A stretch of 64,000 nucleotides of DNA from Leptospira abararensis (GTDB lineage Bacteria; Spirochaetota; Leptospiria; Leptospirales; Leptospiraceae): assembly GCF_016918735.1 (NCBI RefSeq), contig NZ_JAFFPR010000004.1, forward strand, positions 1 through 64,000, written 5' to 3'. This document shows, piece by piece, positions 23,883 through 33,486 of this stretch; position 1 is the stretch's first letter, and each line of letters starts with the position of its first letter. The notes beneath the pieces are model-generated. The model saw only the letters and a list, made by a program, of their open reading frames with translations, had not been told where the DNA came from and made no database searches. A program made the position numbers and the translations under genes.

Positions 23883-25841
23883 ATGGAGAATCTGATTCCG
23901 AGCGAAGTATACTCTTCGCTTATTTTGCAATATTTATATGATGCAGTGATTGTTACGGATCTAGAATTTCGAATCACTAGCTGGAATCTTGCAGCAGAAA
24001 GAATCTATGGATTTACTGCAAAAGAAGTCATTGGCGAGTCCACGATAACAATTTTAAAAACAGAACAAAACAATTCCACGAGGGACACTCGTATTTCGGA
24101 ATTACAGAATAAAGGAATTTGGCAAGGGGAAGTTTTTCAATATACCAAAGGTTCTCAAAGATTAACCATCCGCTCGGCAGTAAGTCTTCTAAAAGATAAA
24201 ACAGGTCAGACTATCGGTGTCATTGCAATTAATCGTGACATTACAGAAGAAAATAAGATTCAGGAAGAACTAGCTGATAGCGAAGAACGTTTTCGAATGA
24301 GTTTCGATAATGCCGGAGTTGGCGTTTGTATATTAGATCTTGATGGTAGATTTATAAGATTGAATCGGAAGCTAGAATCTATGTTAGGTTATATTGAAAG
24401 TGAGCTCATCGGAAGAAAAACAAATGAGTTCGCTTATGAAGAGGACAAACAGCTTTTTGATTCGTTTCGAGAAGCGGCCCTCGGTGGTTCAAAAGATAAT
24501 ATGATTTATGAGAAAAGATTTTTCTCTAAGGATAGAAAAATCCTGTGGGTCGAAATATCCAATACTTTAGTTAAGGATAGAAATGGTAACCCCCGTTATT
24601 TTGTAGTACATATGAATGATATTACTGGTCGCAAAAGTGCTGAGTTCCATTTACTCAATGCGATCAAAGAAGCAGAAAGAGCCAACCAAGCAAAATCAGA
24701 ATTTGTGGCCAATATGAGTCATGAAATTCGAACTCCGCTAAATGGAGTCATTGGTTTTAACGAACTTCTCCTGACTACTAACCTGGATTCTGATCAAAAA
24801 GAATATGTGCGAAATGCCATCAGCAGTGCCCATGGCCTTCTTGGAATTATCAATGATGTTTTAGATATCTCTAAAATCGAAGCAGGGAAACTTGTTTTGA
24901 ATGAAGTTACATCTAATCTAAAACAGATCATTAAAGATTCGTTAGGTGTTTTGAAGTGGAAGGCAAGTGAAAAGGGAATCGAGCTAAGGTTCGAAGAAGG
25001 ACCTAATGTACCTGAAATTATTTTAGTCGATGCGACAAGGCTTCGGCAAATTCTCATCAATTTACTTGGGAACGCTGTAAAATTTACCGAGGTGGGTGGA
25101 GTTGTACTAAAAATAAATGCTTCGCCGAAGATTCATCAAAAAACGAAACTAACATTTACAATCACAGATACTGGGATCGGGATTCCAGAACAACACAAGT
25201 CACATCTATTCCAATCTTTTTGGCAAGGGGAATCCAACTCTACGAGAAGATATGGGGGGACGGGGCTTGGCCTTCGGATCACAAAATCATTATTAGATTT
25301 AATGGGTGGAAAAATTGAAGTTAAGTCCAAACAAGGTTCTGGTTCCGAATTTCGATTTGAAATTGAATGTAGCTGTGTGGATCGAACTTCTATAGAAGAA
25401 ACAAAAGATGAAAATGAATTCCAAGAAGAGTTATTATTAAATTTCCACCAATCCAAACTGAATGATATCTCTCCTAATATTTTGGTAGTGGAAGACAATG
25501 AAATGAATCGTGAGTTACTCAAACGTATGATTCAGAAATACATTCCTAAAGCTCGCATTGAAGAAGCAGTCGATGGGTTAGAGGGAGTTCGATTTTTTCG
25601 GGAATCGAAACCCGATTTAGTATTTATGGATGTCCAAATGCCCAATATGGATGGTTTGGAAGCGGCAACCGAGATTCGTAAACACCCATCTGGCACGCAT
25701 GTTCCCATCATTGCTCTTACTGCCGGTGCCTTGTATGAAGAACGAAAAAAATGTTTCGATGTAGGGATGGATCAATTTTTGACCAAACCGATCGATATTT
25801 TAGCACTCAATCAAATTCTATTTCGTTATTTGAATCGATAA
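23883..25841 (+). CDS. Cytoplasmic hybrid histidine kinase (PAS-PAS-HisKA-HATPase-REC)
   Basis: A 652-aa protein with no membrane spans. Two PAS domains (about 15-125 and 135-255) end with PAC-type ITEEN and DITGRK segments. The HisKA box is FVANMSHEIRTPLNG with His280. The HATPase shows NLLGNAVKF (N box), DTGIGIP (G1) and GGTGLGL (G2). The C-terminal receiver has ILVVEDNEMNRE, phospho-acceptor Asp583 in FMDVQMPNMDG, and the conserved Lys in LTKPID. PAS domains sense small ligands, redox or light; the signal is unknown. No dedicated regulator gene is adjacent. Confidence 0.93.
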   Translation: MENLIPSEVYSSLILQYLYDAVIVTDLEFRITSWNLAAERIYGFTAKEVIGESTITILKTEQNNSTRDTRISELQNKGIWQGEVFQYTKGSQRLTIRSAVSLLKDKTGQTIGVIAINRDITEENKIQEELADSEERFRMSFDNAGVGVCILDLDGRFIRLNRKLESMLGYIESELIGRKTNEFAYEEDKQLFDSFREAALGGSKDNMIYEKRFFSKDRKILWVEISNTLVKDRNGNPRYFVVHMNDITGRKSAEFHLLNAIKEAERANQAKSEFVANMSHEIRTPLNGVIGFNELLLTTNLDSDQKEYVRNAISSAHGLLGIINDVLDISKIEAGKLVLNEVTSNLKQIIKDSLGVLKWKASEKGIELRFEEGPNVPEIILVDATRLRQILINLLGNAVKFTEVGGVVLKINASPKIHQKTKLTFTITDTGIGIPEQHKSHLFQSFWQGESNSTRRYGGTGLGLRITKSLLDLMGGKIEVKSKQGSGSEFRFEIECSCVDRTSIEETKDENEFQEELLLNFHQSKLNDISPNILVVEDNEMNRELLKRMIQKYIPKARIEEAVDGLEGVRFFRESKPDLVFMDVQMPNMDGLEAATEIRKHPSGTHVPIIALTAGALYEERKKCFDVGMDQFLTKPIDILALNQILFRYLNR

Positions 25842-25891
25842 TATTTCGAATAGAGTAGCAAAAACTTTCTAATGACAGCATTTTGTCCAAA

Positions 25892-27139
25892 ATGAGACGA
25901 TTTCCTTTTTTAGCTTATCTTGGTCCCGGGCTTTTGTATGCCGGTGCCGCCGTTGGTGTTTCTCATCTTGTGCAATCGACTCGAGCGGGAGCCGTATATG
26001 GATATGGACTACTCTTCGTTGTTTTATTTGCCAATTTGATCAAATATCCTTTTTTTGTTGTAGGAACCAGGTATACAATCATTACCGGTAAGTCCTTGTT
26101 AGATGGTTATGAAGCACTTGGTCGGTTACCAGTCTGGATCTTTTTCTTCATCTCGATTGGTACGATGTGTATCATCGTAGCAACTGTCACTCTTGTGACG
26201 TCAGGATTATTTTCCAACCTCCTGGGTATTACAATGGAACCATGGTTACTCTGTGCGATCATTTTAATCTTTTGTTTTTTATTACTTGCAATTGGTAAGT
26301 TTGCAGCCCTAGACGGGCTTATGAAATGGATCGTAGTTTTGTTGACCGTATCTACGATTGTTGCGATGATCCTTTCTTTTTATGCAGCCATTCCGAAATT
26401 GGAAACCGCAGGAAAAACTTTCTCCATTTCCAACTTGGGTGATGTTGCGTTTCTCATCGCACTTATGGGTTGGATGCCCATCCCAATCGAAGCGGCTGTT
26501 TGGCAATCAGATTGGACACTCGCGAAAAAAACTCCTGATGGCAAACTTCCACCAATGAAATATGCGATGATCGATTTTAACATTGGTTATATTGGAACAA
26601 CTCTTCTTGCCGTTTGTTTTTTGGCACTTGGATCGAATATGATGTACAACACCGGTGCTGAGTTTTCCTCACAAGCAGTGAGTTTTGCCTCTGAATTAGT
26701 AAAATTATATACATCTGCGATTGGGTCTTGGTCTTATCCCATCATTCTCATTGCCGCATTTTTTACCATGTTCTCAACAACTCTCACATGTTTTGATGCT
26801 TATCCAAGAGTAGTATCTAACGCAAGCCGACGTTTGTTCAAACCACTAGAAAAAATTCCTACAGAAAAACTCTATTGGTATTGGATTGTTATTGTTGGTG
26901 TAGGTTCGATTCTCATTTTACTTTTTTTTAGAACCAATATGAAAAGTTTGGTGGACTTTGCCACAACTGTTTCTTTTTTAAATGCACCGGTTCTTGCTCT
27001 CATTCACCATTTGATATTATTTGGAAAAGAAATTCCGAAAGAACAAAGACCAAAACCTTGGATGAATTTACTTTCTTGGTTTGGTATTTTATTTCTTTTT
27101 GGATTTTCGATTTATTATATCAATATTACGTTTCTTTAA
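25892..27139 (+). CDS. Nramp-superfamily transporter lacking canonical metal-site motifs
   Basis: A 415-aa protein with about eleven membrane spans. The ATG at 25892 is preferred over an in-frame TTG at 25883; neither has a strong ribosome site. It starts FPFLAYLGPGLLYAGAAVGVSHLVQSTRAGA, which resembles Nramp span 1 but lacks the DPGN metal motif. The span-6 region reads LIALMGWMPIPIEAAVW, without the MPH motif. True Mn/Fe Nramp proteins keep both, so the substrate may differ, as in Nramp-related magnesium transporters. The NhaC gene starts 3 bp after its stop, so the two likely form an operon. Confidence 0.72.
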   Translation: MRRFPFLAYLGPGLLYAGAAVGVSHLVQSTRAGAVYGYGLLFVVLFANLIKYPFFVVGTRYTIITGKSLLDGYEALGRLPVWIFFFISIGTMCIIVATVTLVTSGLFSNLLGITMEPWLLCAIILIFCFLLLAIGKFAALDGLMKWIVVLLTVSTIVAMILSFYAAIPKLETAGKTFSISNLGDVAFLIALMGWMPIPIEAAVWQSDWTLAKKTPDGKLPPMKYAMIDFNIGYIGTTLLAVCFLALGSNMMYNTGAEFSSQAVSFASELVKLYTSAIGSWSYPIILIAAFFTMFSTTLTCFDAYPRVVSNASRRLFKPLEKIPTEKLYWYWIVIVGVGSILILLFFRTNMKSLVDFATTVSFLNAPVLALIHHLILFGKEIPKEQRPKPWMNLLSWFGILFLFGFSIYYINITFL

Positions 27140-27142
27140 AGT

Positions 27143-28519
27143 ATGGAGAGAGAAAAAACGCACCCAATTTTTTTCTCTCTTTCTCCACTTTTATACTTAA
27201 TTCTATCCATTCTTTTTTTTCGTTTTGTTTGGGTGGTTCCATACCCTCATCCAGTGGCTTTGTTTGTAGCAGGATTACTTTCTTTTCTACAAAGAAGGAA
27301 TCGGAAATTTGTATTTCTGAAATCATCCTTTCGTAAAAACCTTCTCTCTGTATTACCTGCGATGGAGATCCTTTTTTTTGTGGGAATGCTCATTGCTTCT
27401 TGGGCTTATGCCGGTGTGCTTTTGGCAATGATCCAAACTGGAATTTTGTTTCTGCAGCCGGATTATTTTTTGCCCTCTCTTGCAGTTGTTTCTGCCATTG
27501 CAGCTATGGTTTCTGGTTCTTCTTGGACCACAGCAGGCACTCTCGGTGTGGCACTCATGGGTGTTGCCGAAGTGATTTCTTTTCCACAAACTATGGCAGC
27601 TGGTGCTATCGTGAGTGGGTGTTATTTTGGAGATAAACTTTCTCCCCTTTCCGATACAACCAACTTAGCTTCTAGTTTAACACATGTTCCTATTTGGACT
27701 CATATCAGGCATATGTTGAAGACAACTTGTATTAGCTTCGGGGTTGCCATCCTTGGTTTTTATTTTCTCAATCTTTATGTTTGGGATTCCAGCCAAATTA
27801 CAAACTTGTCTTTGCAATCGGGAAATTTTTTGTCTGGTGCGGATCATCAAATTTCATGGATGAAATTTGTTCCTGTAGTTTTGGTATTTGGATCTTCTCT
27901 ATTTAAATTACATATCAGATTATCTTTGTTACTTGGGATTGTTTCTGCCATTGGGTTTAGTGTGACTGAATCAGGATTTCGACTGGATATTGTGGAATCT
28001 TTGTTTTACGGGTTTGAATCTCATTCAGGAAATGATGTATTGGATCGTTTTTTAAGTGGAGGAGGTGTGGTGGCCATTTTGCCAACAGAAGTATTAATTC
28101 TCGCAGCTGTTTGGTTTGGCGCTGTTGTCGAAGGATATGGATACCTAAACGAAATTTTAATTCATATTAAAAACTGGGCCAAGGACAAGTGGGATATTTT
28201 ACTTTCCACAATGGGAACTTCTTTTCTTTTAAATTTGGTCACTGCAGACCAATACCTATCCTTAGTGATTCCGGCACGAGCCTTCCGAAGTCTTGCAGAA
28301 GAAAAAGGAATTCCAGAAAAAGATATTTCCCGTTCCTTAGAAGACTCAGGCACAATCACTTCGCCACTCATTCCTTGGAATAGTTGTGGTGCATTTATGT
28401 CTACTTCGCTTGGTGTATCTGTTTTCGCTTTTTTCCCATTTGTTTTCTTCAATTTGTTTCATCTGATCTTATCTGTCTCCCTTCTGCTCTTTGGGAAAAA
28501 TAAATCTAAAAGTTCATAG
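27143..28519 (+). CDS. NhaC-family Na+/H+ antiporter
   Basis: A 458-aa polytopic protein. Family hallmarks include SGSSWTTAGTLGVAL, AGAIVSGCYFGDKLSPLSDTTNLAS (the NhaC signature block) and a repeat-related C-terminal segment around LEDSGTITSPLIPWNSCGAF. It exchanges sodium for protons at the inner membrane, or amino-acid analogues in some relatives. It follows the Nramp-like gene almost without a gap. Confidence 0.88.
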   Translation: MEREKTHPIFFSLSPLLYLILSILFFRFVWVVPYPHPVALFVAGLLSFLQRRNRKFVFLKSSFRKNLLSVLPAMEILFFVGMLIASWAYAGVLLAMIQTGILFLQPDYFLPSLAVVSAIAAMVSGSSWTTAGTLGVALMGVAEVISFPQTMAAGAIVSGCYFGDKLSPLSDTTNLASSLTHVPIWTHIRHMLKTTCISFGVAILGFYFLNLYVWDSSQITNLSLQSGNFLSGADHQISWMKFVPVVLVFGSSLFKLHIRLSLLLGIVSAIGFSVTESGFRLDIVESLFYGFESHSGNDVLDRFLSGGGVVAILPTEVLILAAVWFGAVVEGYGYLNEILIHIKNWAKDKWDILLSTMGTSFLLNLVTADQYLSLVIPARAFRSLAEEKGIPEKDISRSLEDSGTITSPLIPWNSCGAFMSTSLGVSVFAFFPFVFFNLFHLILSVSLLLFGKNKSKSS

Positions 28520-28613
28520 TTGAACAAATCAAGTTCGTATAACGGACGATTGATTCTATTCCTAAACTTTATTTGAGTTTCTTTCCTTTATTAGTGAATT
28601 ATAAATTCCCTCC

Positions 28614-29432
28614 ATGTTACCAAAAATATTAGATGAAAAAATTCTCCCTCTCATTGAAGAAGCTCGCTCCAATAACAATCCCAATATTGTGAGAGAACAT
28701 CTGCCCATCTGGATGGTAGACCGGTTGGCCAAAAAGAGAAAAATTACTGATGATGAAAGTTGTGAAATGGTGGTAACTATCTTGGAAGTTTTTTCAAAGA
28801 TGTGGACTCTTAGTTTAAATTATCATATAACCAATGTTCTTGGATTTTTTGTTACCTATGCTTTTAACCAGTATAGAAATCGGTTCCGGCGCGCAGATAT
28901 TTCTGAGTCTGGGGAACTCTATTTACAATTATGGAACTATGATATGCCAGCTAACGCAGAGATTCCCATAGAACTTTTGGAAGAGGAAAACCCAGTCCAT
29001 TTAGAATTGGAAAAATTGCCAACTCTGACGGCTTTGGTTTTGGCCTTACAGTTTGATTTGCCAATGAAACAAAATTTAAAACAACTCCTTCTATGGAAGT
29101 TACGAGAGACAGGTCACGGTATTGAGAATTTTTATCGGGAGCTTGATGAGAAACGTTATCGCCAACGCCAAATTTTATCTCGGCTTTCTGGTATGATCAC
29201 AAGGTATACTAGAAAACTATATGAAGCAACAGAGGTGAATCGGCGGAAATGGTATCTCAAACAAAAGAAACTCTGGATTTTGAGAAGAACAAGAACCATC
29301 AATCGAAGTTTTTTATCCGAACGAGAGATTGCAAAGTTCTTAGGAATTTCCAGAAAGGCAGTTCGCAACCATTTGTCACAGGGAAAACATCAACTTCGTA
29401 AAGCTGGCAAAGATTTATTGCACTATGCATAA
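28614..29432 (+). CDS. Protein with a sigma-region-4-like HTH at its C-terminus
   Basis: A 272-aa helical, basic protein. The C-terminal ~40 residues (FLSEREIAKFLGISRKAVRNHLSQGKHQLRK region) form a helix-turn-helix like region 4 of sigma-70 factors or LuxR-type domains. The N-terminal ~200 residues do not show a clear sigma region 2, though FFVTYAFNQYRNRFRR is sigma-like in composition. It precedes a STAS anti-anti-sigma gene by 63 bp, so a link to partner-switching is plausible but unproven. Confidence 0.5.
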   Translation: MLPKILDEKILPLIEEARSNNNPNIVREHLPIWMVDRLAKKRKITDDESCEMVVTILEVFSKMWTLSLNYHITNVLGFFVTYAFNQYRNRFRRADISESGELYLQLWNYDMPANAEIPIELLEEENPVHLELEKLPTLTALVLALQFDLPMKQNLKQLLLWKLRETGHGIENFYRELDEKRYRQRQILSRLSGMITRYTRKLYEATEVNRRKWYLKQKKLWILRRTRTINRSFLSEREIAKFLGISRKAVRNHLSQGKHQLRKAGKDLLHYA

Positions 29433-29495
29433 AAATTTGCTTTACATTCGGCAAATTCGAAGGATTTTAATGGCAACACCACCTTCCGAAGGGTT

Positions 29496-29837
29496 ATGAA
29501 AATCAAAGTTACTAGTAAAAACGACGTGCACATCATTAAAATTGAAGGTGCCATCAAAGCCGGAAATGAGTTCGAGCTATCTGAAAAGATTGAACAGTAC
29601 ATCAAAAAAGGCCAAGTCCCCAAATTTATTATTGATTTGAAAAAGGTTCCCTTCATCAATTCAGCTGGTTTAGGAACATTTCTCAATATCTATAAACATA
29701 TTGATGGCCTGAATGGTAGACTTGTATTTGCGAACTTAAATTCCGATATCGAGAACCTAATGGAAATCACAAAACTTTCTAGCGTTTTCGAGATTTATAA
29801 AACTCTGGAAGAGGCTGAAGACTCCTTCGAATATTAA
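29496..29837 (+). CDS. STAS-domain anti-sigma factor antagonist
   Basis: A 113-aa protein consisting of one STAS domain. The hallmark is VPFINSAGLGTFLNI, with the serine of INSAG as the probable phosphorylation site used by SpoIIAB/RsbW-type kinases. Length and order fit SpoIIAA/RsbV. No anti-sigma kinase is encoded beside it. A SpoIIE-type phosphatase gene lies 29 kb away at 59196. Confidence 0.9.
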   Translation: MKIKVTSKNDVHIIKIEGAIKAGNEFELSEKIEQYIKKGQVPKFIIDLKKVPFINSAGLGTFLNIYKHIDGLNGRLVFANLNSDIENLMEITKLSSVFEIYKTLEEAEDSFEY

Positions 29838-29858
29838 TCGCTCGAGGCGATTCTACTA

Positions 29859-32800
29859 ATGAATCCAATCCTGAAGGTAAGTTTAGGAATCGCCAAAACA
29901 AAAGCTTTTCGTGGACTTTTTGTCCTTTTCCTTCTCTATAAATCTCTATTCAACGCATTCACGGCAGACCTGCTAGTTCCCAAACTTGTCTCTCATTTTA
30001 CTATGGGAAGGATGGAGGGATCTTTTGATACTTTTTCCCTTTTCTTTGGGATTGAGGTGAAAGATCTTCGTTTGTATCCTGGGCTTCCTTTTGACAAAAC
30101 TCCGCTTTTGGAAGCCAAAGAATTTCGCCTGCGTTACAACCTTCCTCTTTTGTTATTTGGGAAAATCAAAATTTCCGAAATTGGACTCCAGAATGCAAAG
30201 GTACAAATCGAAGAACGTTCGGGTCAGTGGAACTTTGTTTCCCTTCTAAAAAAGTCCAAAACCCCCACACCAGAGCCTGTCCTTGAGCAAAAACCACCGC
30301 TGGCCGAAATCAAAACCTATCTCCCGTTACAGGCCAGCGCTTTCATCAATGTGGATGCAGTAGAGTTTCAATTAAAACGAGAAACGGGTTCTTTGCATTT
30401 TTTTTCCATCCAAGATCTCTCTTTACAAACAGAACTAGAGACTAACAGGTTCACATCGATTCCTTTGGACCTTTCTATTGTAAACCAGATCGATCATGTC
30501 CTTTTTTCTCTCAATGCGTCCAAACCAATCCCATTGGATTTAGATTCGGATGAATTAAGGTGGAAACAAACCATTCCTATGTCTTTACGATTTGAATGGG
30601 ACAGGACAGTCTCCCCTGAGATGTTTTTGTTTACCACAGATATAGGAAAGGATGATATTTTACTTGAGGTTCGGAAAAAACCGGTTCAACTCGGATTACG
30701 TCTGTTATCTGATATTCATTACGACAATCAATTGGATCAAGTTAGCATCAACCAACTAGACCTTAGAGTTTTGGGCCAGTCTTGGCTTAGTTTGTCTGGT
30801 TTCATTCAGGAAGTTTCAAAGGAAACACCAAAGGTTAATATTGTTGTTGGAAAGTCTAATATGCAGCTGACCTTATTCCAAAGATCTATCGACCAACTTT
30901 ATGGAATCATTCCAGAAATGAAGTTATCTGGTGATCTTTCTCTTGAGGGAACAGGAATCCAAGGTAACTGGAAAAATGCGGATGCTAATTTAAAACTAAA
31001 AGCTTCGCAATTGTATTTTAAATTGGGAAAATCCAAAGCCCATTCCCTTCCCTCTCTGGAATTACAGGTATCTTCCCACTTAAATTTGGGTGATACAAAA
31101 CCTCTCACGGCAGAGAAACCATTTCCCTATGTAAAGTCTTTGAAGATTGTCCCTTCACATTTAGATTATAACGGCGCTTCCCTTTCTTTATATGGAGAAT
31201 ATTTAGACACTACCGGCCTAAATTTCCATTTGAATGTAGACAAGCTTCAGTTAGGTGAGTATGTTTCTGGACTCGGTGGGAAATTGCAGATGGATTTGGG
31301 AGTCACTGCTGAATCATTTGCCTCGCTTGTGGTTCAAACAAATGCAAAAATTGATGGATTCCGTTACCAATTGGATCGTTCCAGATCCCCTTCCTCCTTA
31401 TTGGGACTGGGTTTAAATGCGATACTTGTTTTTGATCGTCCATTCGGTCTTTCCGAAATTAAAATCGCCGATCTAAAGTTGGATCAAAAAACAATCACTG
31501 GCAACAAAGCCATAGATTTAGACTTAAAAGGGGATTTACAGCTTGGATCAGTTCTAATTGCCAACGTACAGCCGTTAGGTTTAAAGGTGCATACTTCGAA
31601 TCTTTTACTTGTGCTTCCACTTGTATTAAAAGAAAAAATTTCACCAATCCAAAACCTTTTAGGAAACCACCCAAAATTAAAATTGAATGCTCGTTATTCT
31701 GGATCGGGGTCGTCAAAGCAGATCAAAGCTGACCTCGGTGCAGAACTTCCTGGTTTGGAAATGAAGGACTTAAAATTGACTGCAGACGTTTCGCTTTTGG
31801 GAGCCGATACAAACGAAATAATCATCAAAACTTTAAAAATGAATGCCTTTGGTGGAATCTTTAACTTAGCTGCCAATGGTAAATTGATTAAGAATGGAAA
31901 ACCAAAACCTCCGCTTGGCCCTTATTTCGGAAATTTAGATCTAACATTCGGTTTGGTATCTGCAACCAAACAGTATCTAGCAAAAGGACTTAGTTTTCAG
32001 GGAGATTTGGGGCTCAACTTAATCATTCGAGATTATGATATCAATGGCGAATTTCATTCGAAAGTGCCCGTGATCTCGTATAACAATCAAAAATGCCCAG
32101 GGGAACAATGCCAGGCTTACCTTTTAGAAGAAGTCGTCGCAAAAATCCCCATCCAACACAATTTAGCAGAGAATCATGGAGAAAGTCTTATCGTTGGTGA
32201 TAAGTCTATGTTCATCAAAAACTATGGTAGGAACCATCCTGCCAATGTAACGATTGGACAAGTTCTTGGCACTCACCCTAATATACCTAATTTACCTTTT
32301 GAGTATGTAAAACGCCAAAAGGATGGACCGGGACTTACCGCATTTATTGAATATAAAGAAAATTATGCGAATATAGAGTCTTTACGATCCTATTCATTGG
32401 ATGGATTGGTTTTGGGAAAAAACATGGTTTTCAATTTAGGAAATTTAGATCCTAAATCAATGGAGTTCCGAGGGAATTTTCTCATCCGAGATATTGACTT
32501 AAAACAACTTATGGCACCAAAAGTCAGAGATAAAATTGACGATGGAAAATTGAAAGCGGATCTAAATATTTCTGTTCGAGATTTGAGTGAACCTGTTGCT
32601 AATTTAGATTTATTTTTTTCGATTTTTCAGATTGGTCGTGATTTTGGTAAAAGTGCATTGAATGTAATTTCACCGCAAAACTTTCTGATTGATCGTATAA
32701 CCGATAGTTACTCGATAAACAAGATAGACGTTTCTTTATCAAAAGGATTAGTCTATGCGGATGTATACTTTAATCGATCCTTACTTTCCTTATTAATTAA

Positions 32801-32891
32801 TTTAGAAGATGGAAAAATATCCCAACAAAGGATGCCACTTGCAAATTTTTTGAAACGAGCACAAAGCGAAATCCAAACATACCAAGAGTGA
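29859..32891 (+). CDS. AsmA/YdbH-like envelope protein
   Basis: A 1010-aa protein with one N-terminal membrane segment (about 15-40) and a very long beta-rich body with repeating amphipathic strands. The order (LFLLYKSLFNAF, then ...EAKEFRLRYNLPLLLFGKIKISEIGLQNAKVQIEE in pieces) is the AsmA-type N-terminus. The C-terminal part (KIPIQHNLAENHG, FLIRDIDLKQLM, LPLANFLKRAQ-type ends) fits large AsmA-like bridge proteins. These proteins form a groove thought to carry phospholipids between membranes. It lies 7 bp upstream of a YdbL-like lipoprotein gene, the pairing seen for E. coli ydbH and ydbL. Confidence 0.72.
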   Translation: MNPILKVSLGIAKTKAFRGLFVLFLLYKSLFNAFTADLLVPKLVSHFTMGRMEGSFDTFSLFFGIEVKDLRLYPGLPFDKTPLLEAKEFRLRYNLPLLLFGKIKISEIGLQNAKVQIEERSGQWNFVSLLKKSKTPTPEPVLEQKPPLAEIKTYLPLQASAFINVDAVEFQLKRETGSLHFFSIQDLSLQTELETNRFTSIPLDLSIVNQIDHVLFSLNASKPIPLDLDSDELRWKQTIPMSLRFEWDRTVSPEMFLFTTDIGKDDILLEVRKKPVQLGLRLLSDIHYDNQLDQVSINQLDLRVLGQSWLSLSGFIQEVSKETPKVNIVVGKSNMQLTLFQRSIDQLYGIIPEMKLSGDLSLEGTGIQGNWKNADANLKLKASQLYFKLGKSKAHSLPSLELQVSSHLNLGDTKPLTAEKPFPYVKSLKIVPSHLDYNGASLSLYGEYLDTTGLNFHLNVDKLQLGEYVSGLGGKLQMDLGVTAESFASLVVQTNAKIDGFRYQLDRSRSPSSLLGLGLNAILVFDRPFGLSEIKIADLKLDQKTITGNKAIDLDLKGDLQLGSVLIANVQPLGLKVHTSNLLLVLPLVLKEKISPIQNLLGNHPKLKLNARYSGSGSSKQIKADLGAELPGLEMKDLKLTADVSLLGADTNEIIIKTLKMNAFGGIFNLAANGKLIKNGKPKPPLGPYFGNLDLTFGLVSATKQYLAKGLSFQGDLGLNLIIRDYDINGEFHSKVPVISYNNQKCPGEQCQAYLLEEVVAKIPIQHNLAENHGESLIVGDKSMFIKNYGRNHPANVTIGQVLGTHPNIPNLPFEYVKRQKDGPGLTAFIEYKENYANIESLRSYSLDGLVLGKNMVFNLGNLDPKSMEFRGNFLIRDIDLKQLMAPKVRDKIDDGKLKADLNISVRDLSEPVANLDLFFSIFQIGRDFGKSALNVISPQNFLIDRITDSYSINKIDVSLSKGLVYADVYFNRSLLSLLINLEDGKISQQRMPLANFLKRAQSEIQTYQE

Positions 32892-32898
32892 GGTATTT

Positions 32899-33486
32899 AT
32901 GAAACGTCTTATTTTTGTTTTTTTATTACTAGGATGTAAGTCCCTATTTAATCTAAAAGTTCCGCCGATTACTATCACCAATGCACAAACGGCTGCGGAA
33001 AAACAAATGGTCGGAGAAGACAGGGAATTAGAGAAGGAAGGTTGGATGATTGCCTCCATCCAATCCTCTTCGAACGGCAGATCCAATCGTGAAAAATTAG
33101 CTAGCGAAGATTCTGATCCTGATATTAAAGCACACCGCATTCGTATAAACTATTTAACGCCTGAAGTAAAATTGTACAAAATGCACGGAATGATTGGCGA
33201 AACTCCCGCAGGTATAGTGAAAATAAATCCCTTGGCCTCCGGATTGCCAAATTGTGTTCAATATGAGATTCCCGCCAAACGAAAACGTGTCGAAGATGTG
33301 GTTCTTTTTCTTAATGAATCAAGAAAGATAATTTTGGAAAAAGAGATTTTAAATCAAAAGAGAAAAGGAAAAAAAGAAGAAGAATTGGTCAAATACAGAC
33401 AATCTTTAGTGGAAGAGTATTATAAATCCGTTTCTGCAGGTGAGTATTATGAAACATCCAATGGAAGATGGGAGAAATTCCAATGA
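32899..33486 (+). CDS. DUF1318/YdbL-like lipoprotein
   Basis: A 195-aa protein with a short signal peptide MKRLIFVFLLLGCKS and lipobox LLGC. The start has a GAGG site. The mature part opens with PPITITNAQTAAEKQMVGE. It ends with a helical segment VEDVVLFLNESRKIILEKEIL and a tail AGEYYETSNGRWEKFQ, which matches the C-terminal pattern of YdbL (AGxY...GxW). YdbL is a periplasmic partner of the YdbH bridge in E. coli. The stop overlaps the start of the giant lipoprotein gene (ATGA). Confidence 0.65.
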   Translation: MKRLIFVFLLLGCKSLFNLKVPPITITNAQTAAEKQMVGEDRELEKEGWMIASIQSSSNGRSNREKLASEDSDPDIKAHRIRINYLTPEVKLYKMHGMIGETPAGIVKINPLASGLPNCVQYEIPAKRKRVEDVVLFLNESRKIILEKEILNQKRKGKKEEELVKYRQSLVEEYYKSVSAGEYYETSNGRWEKFQ

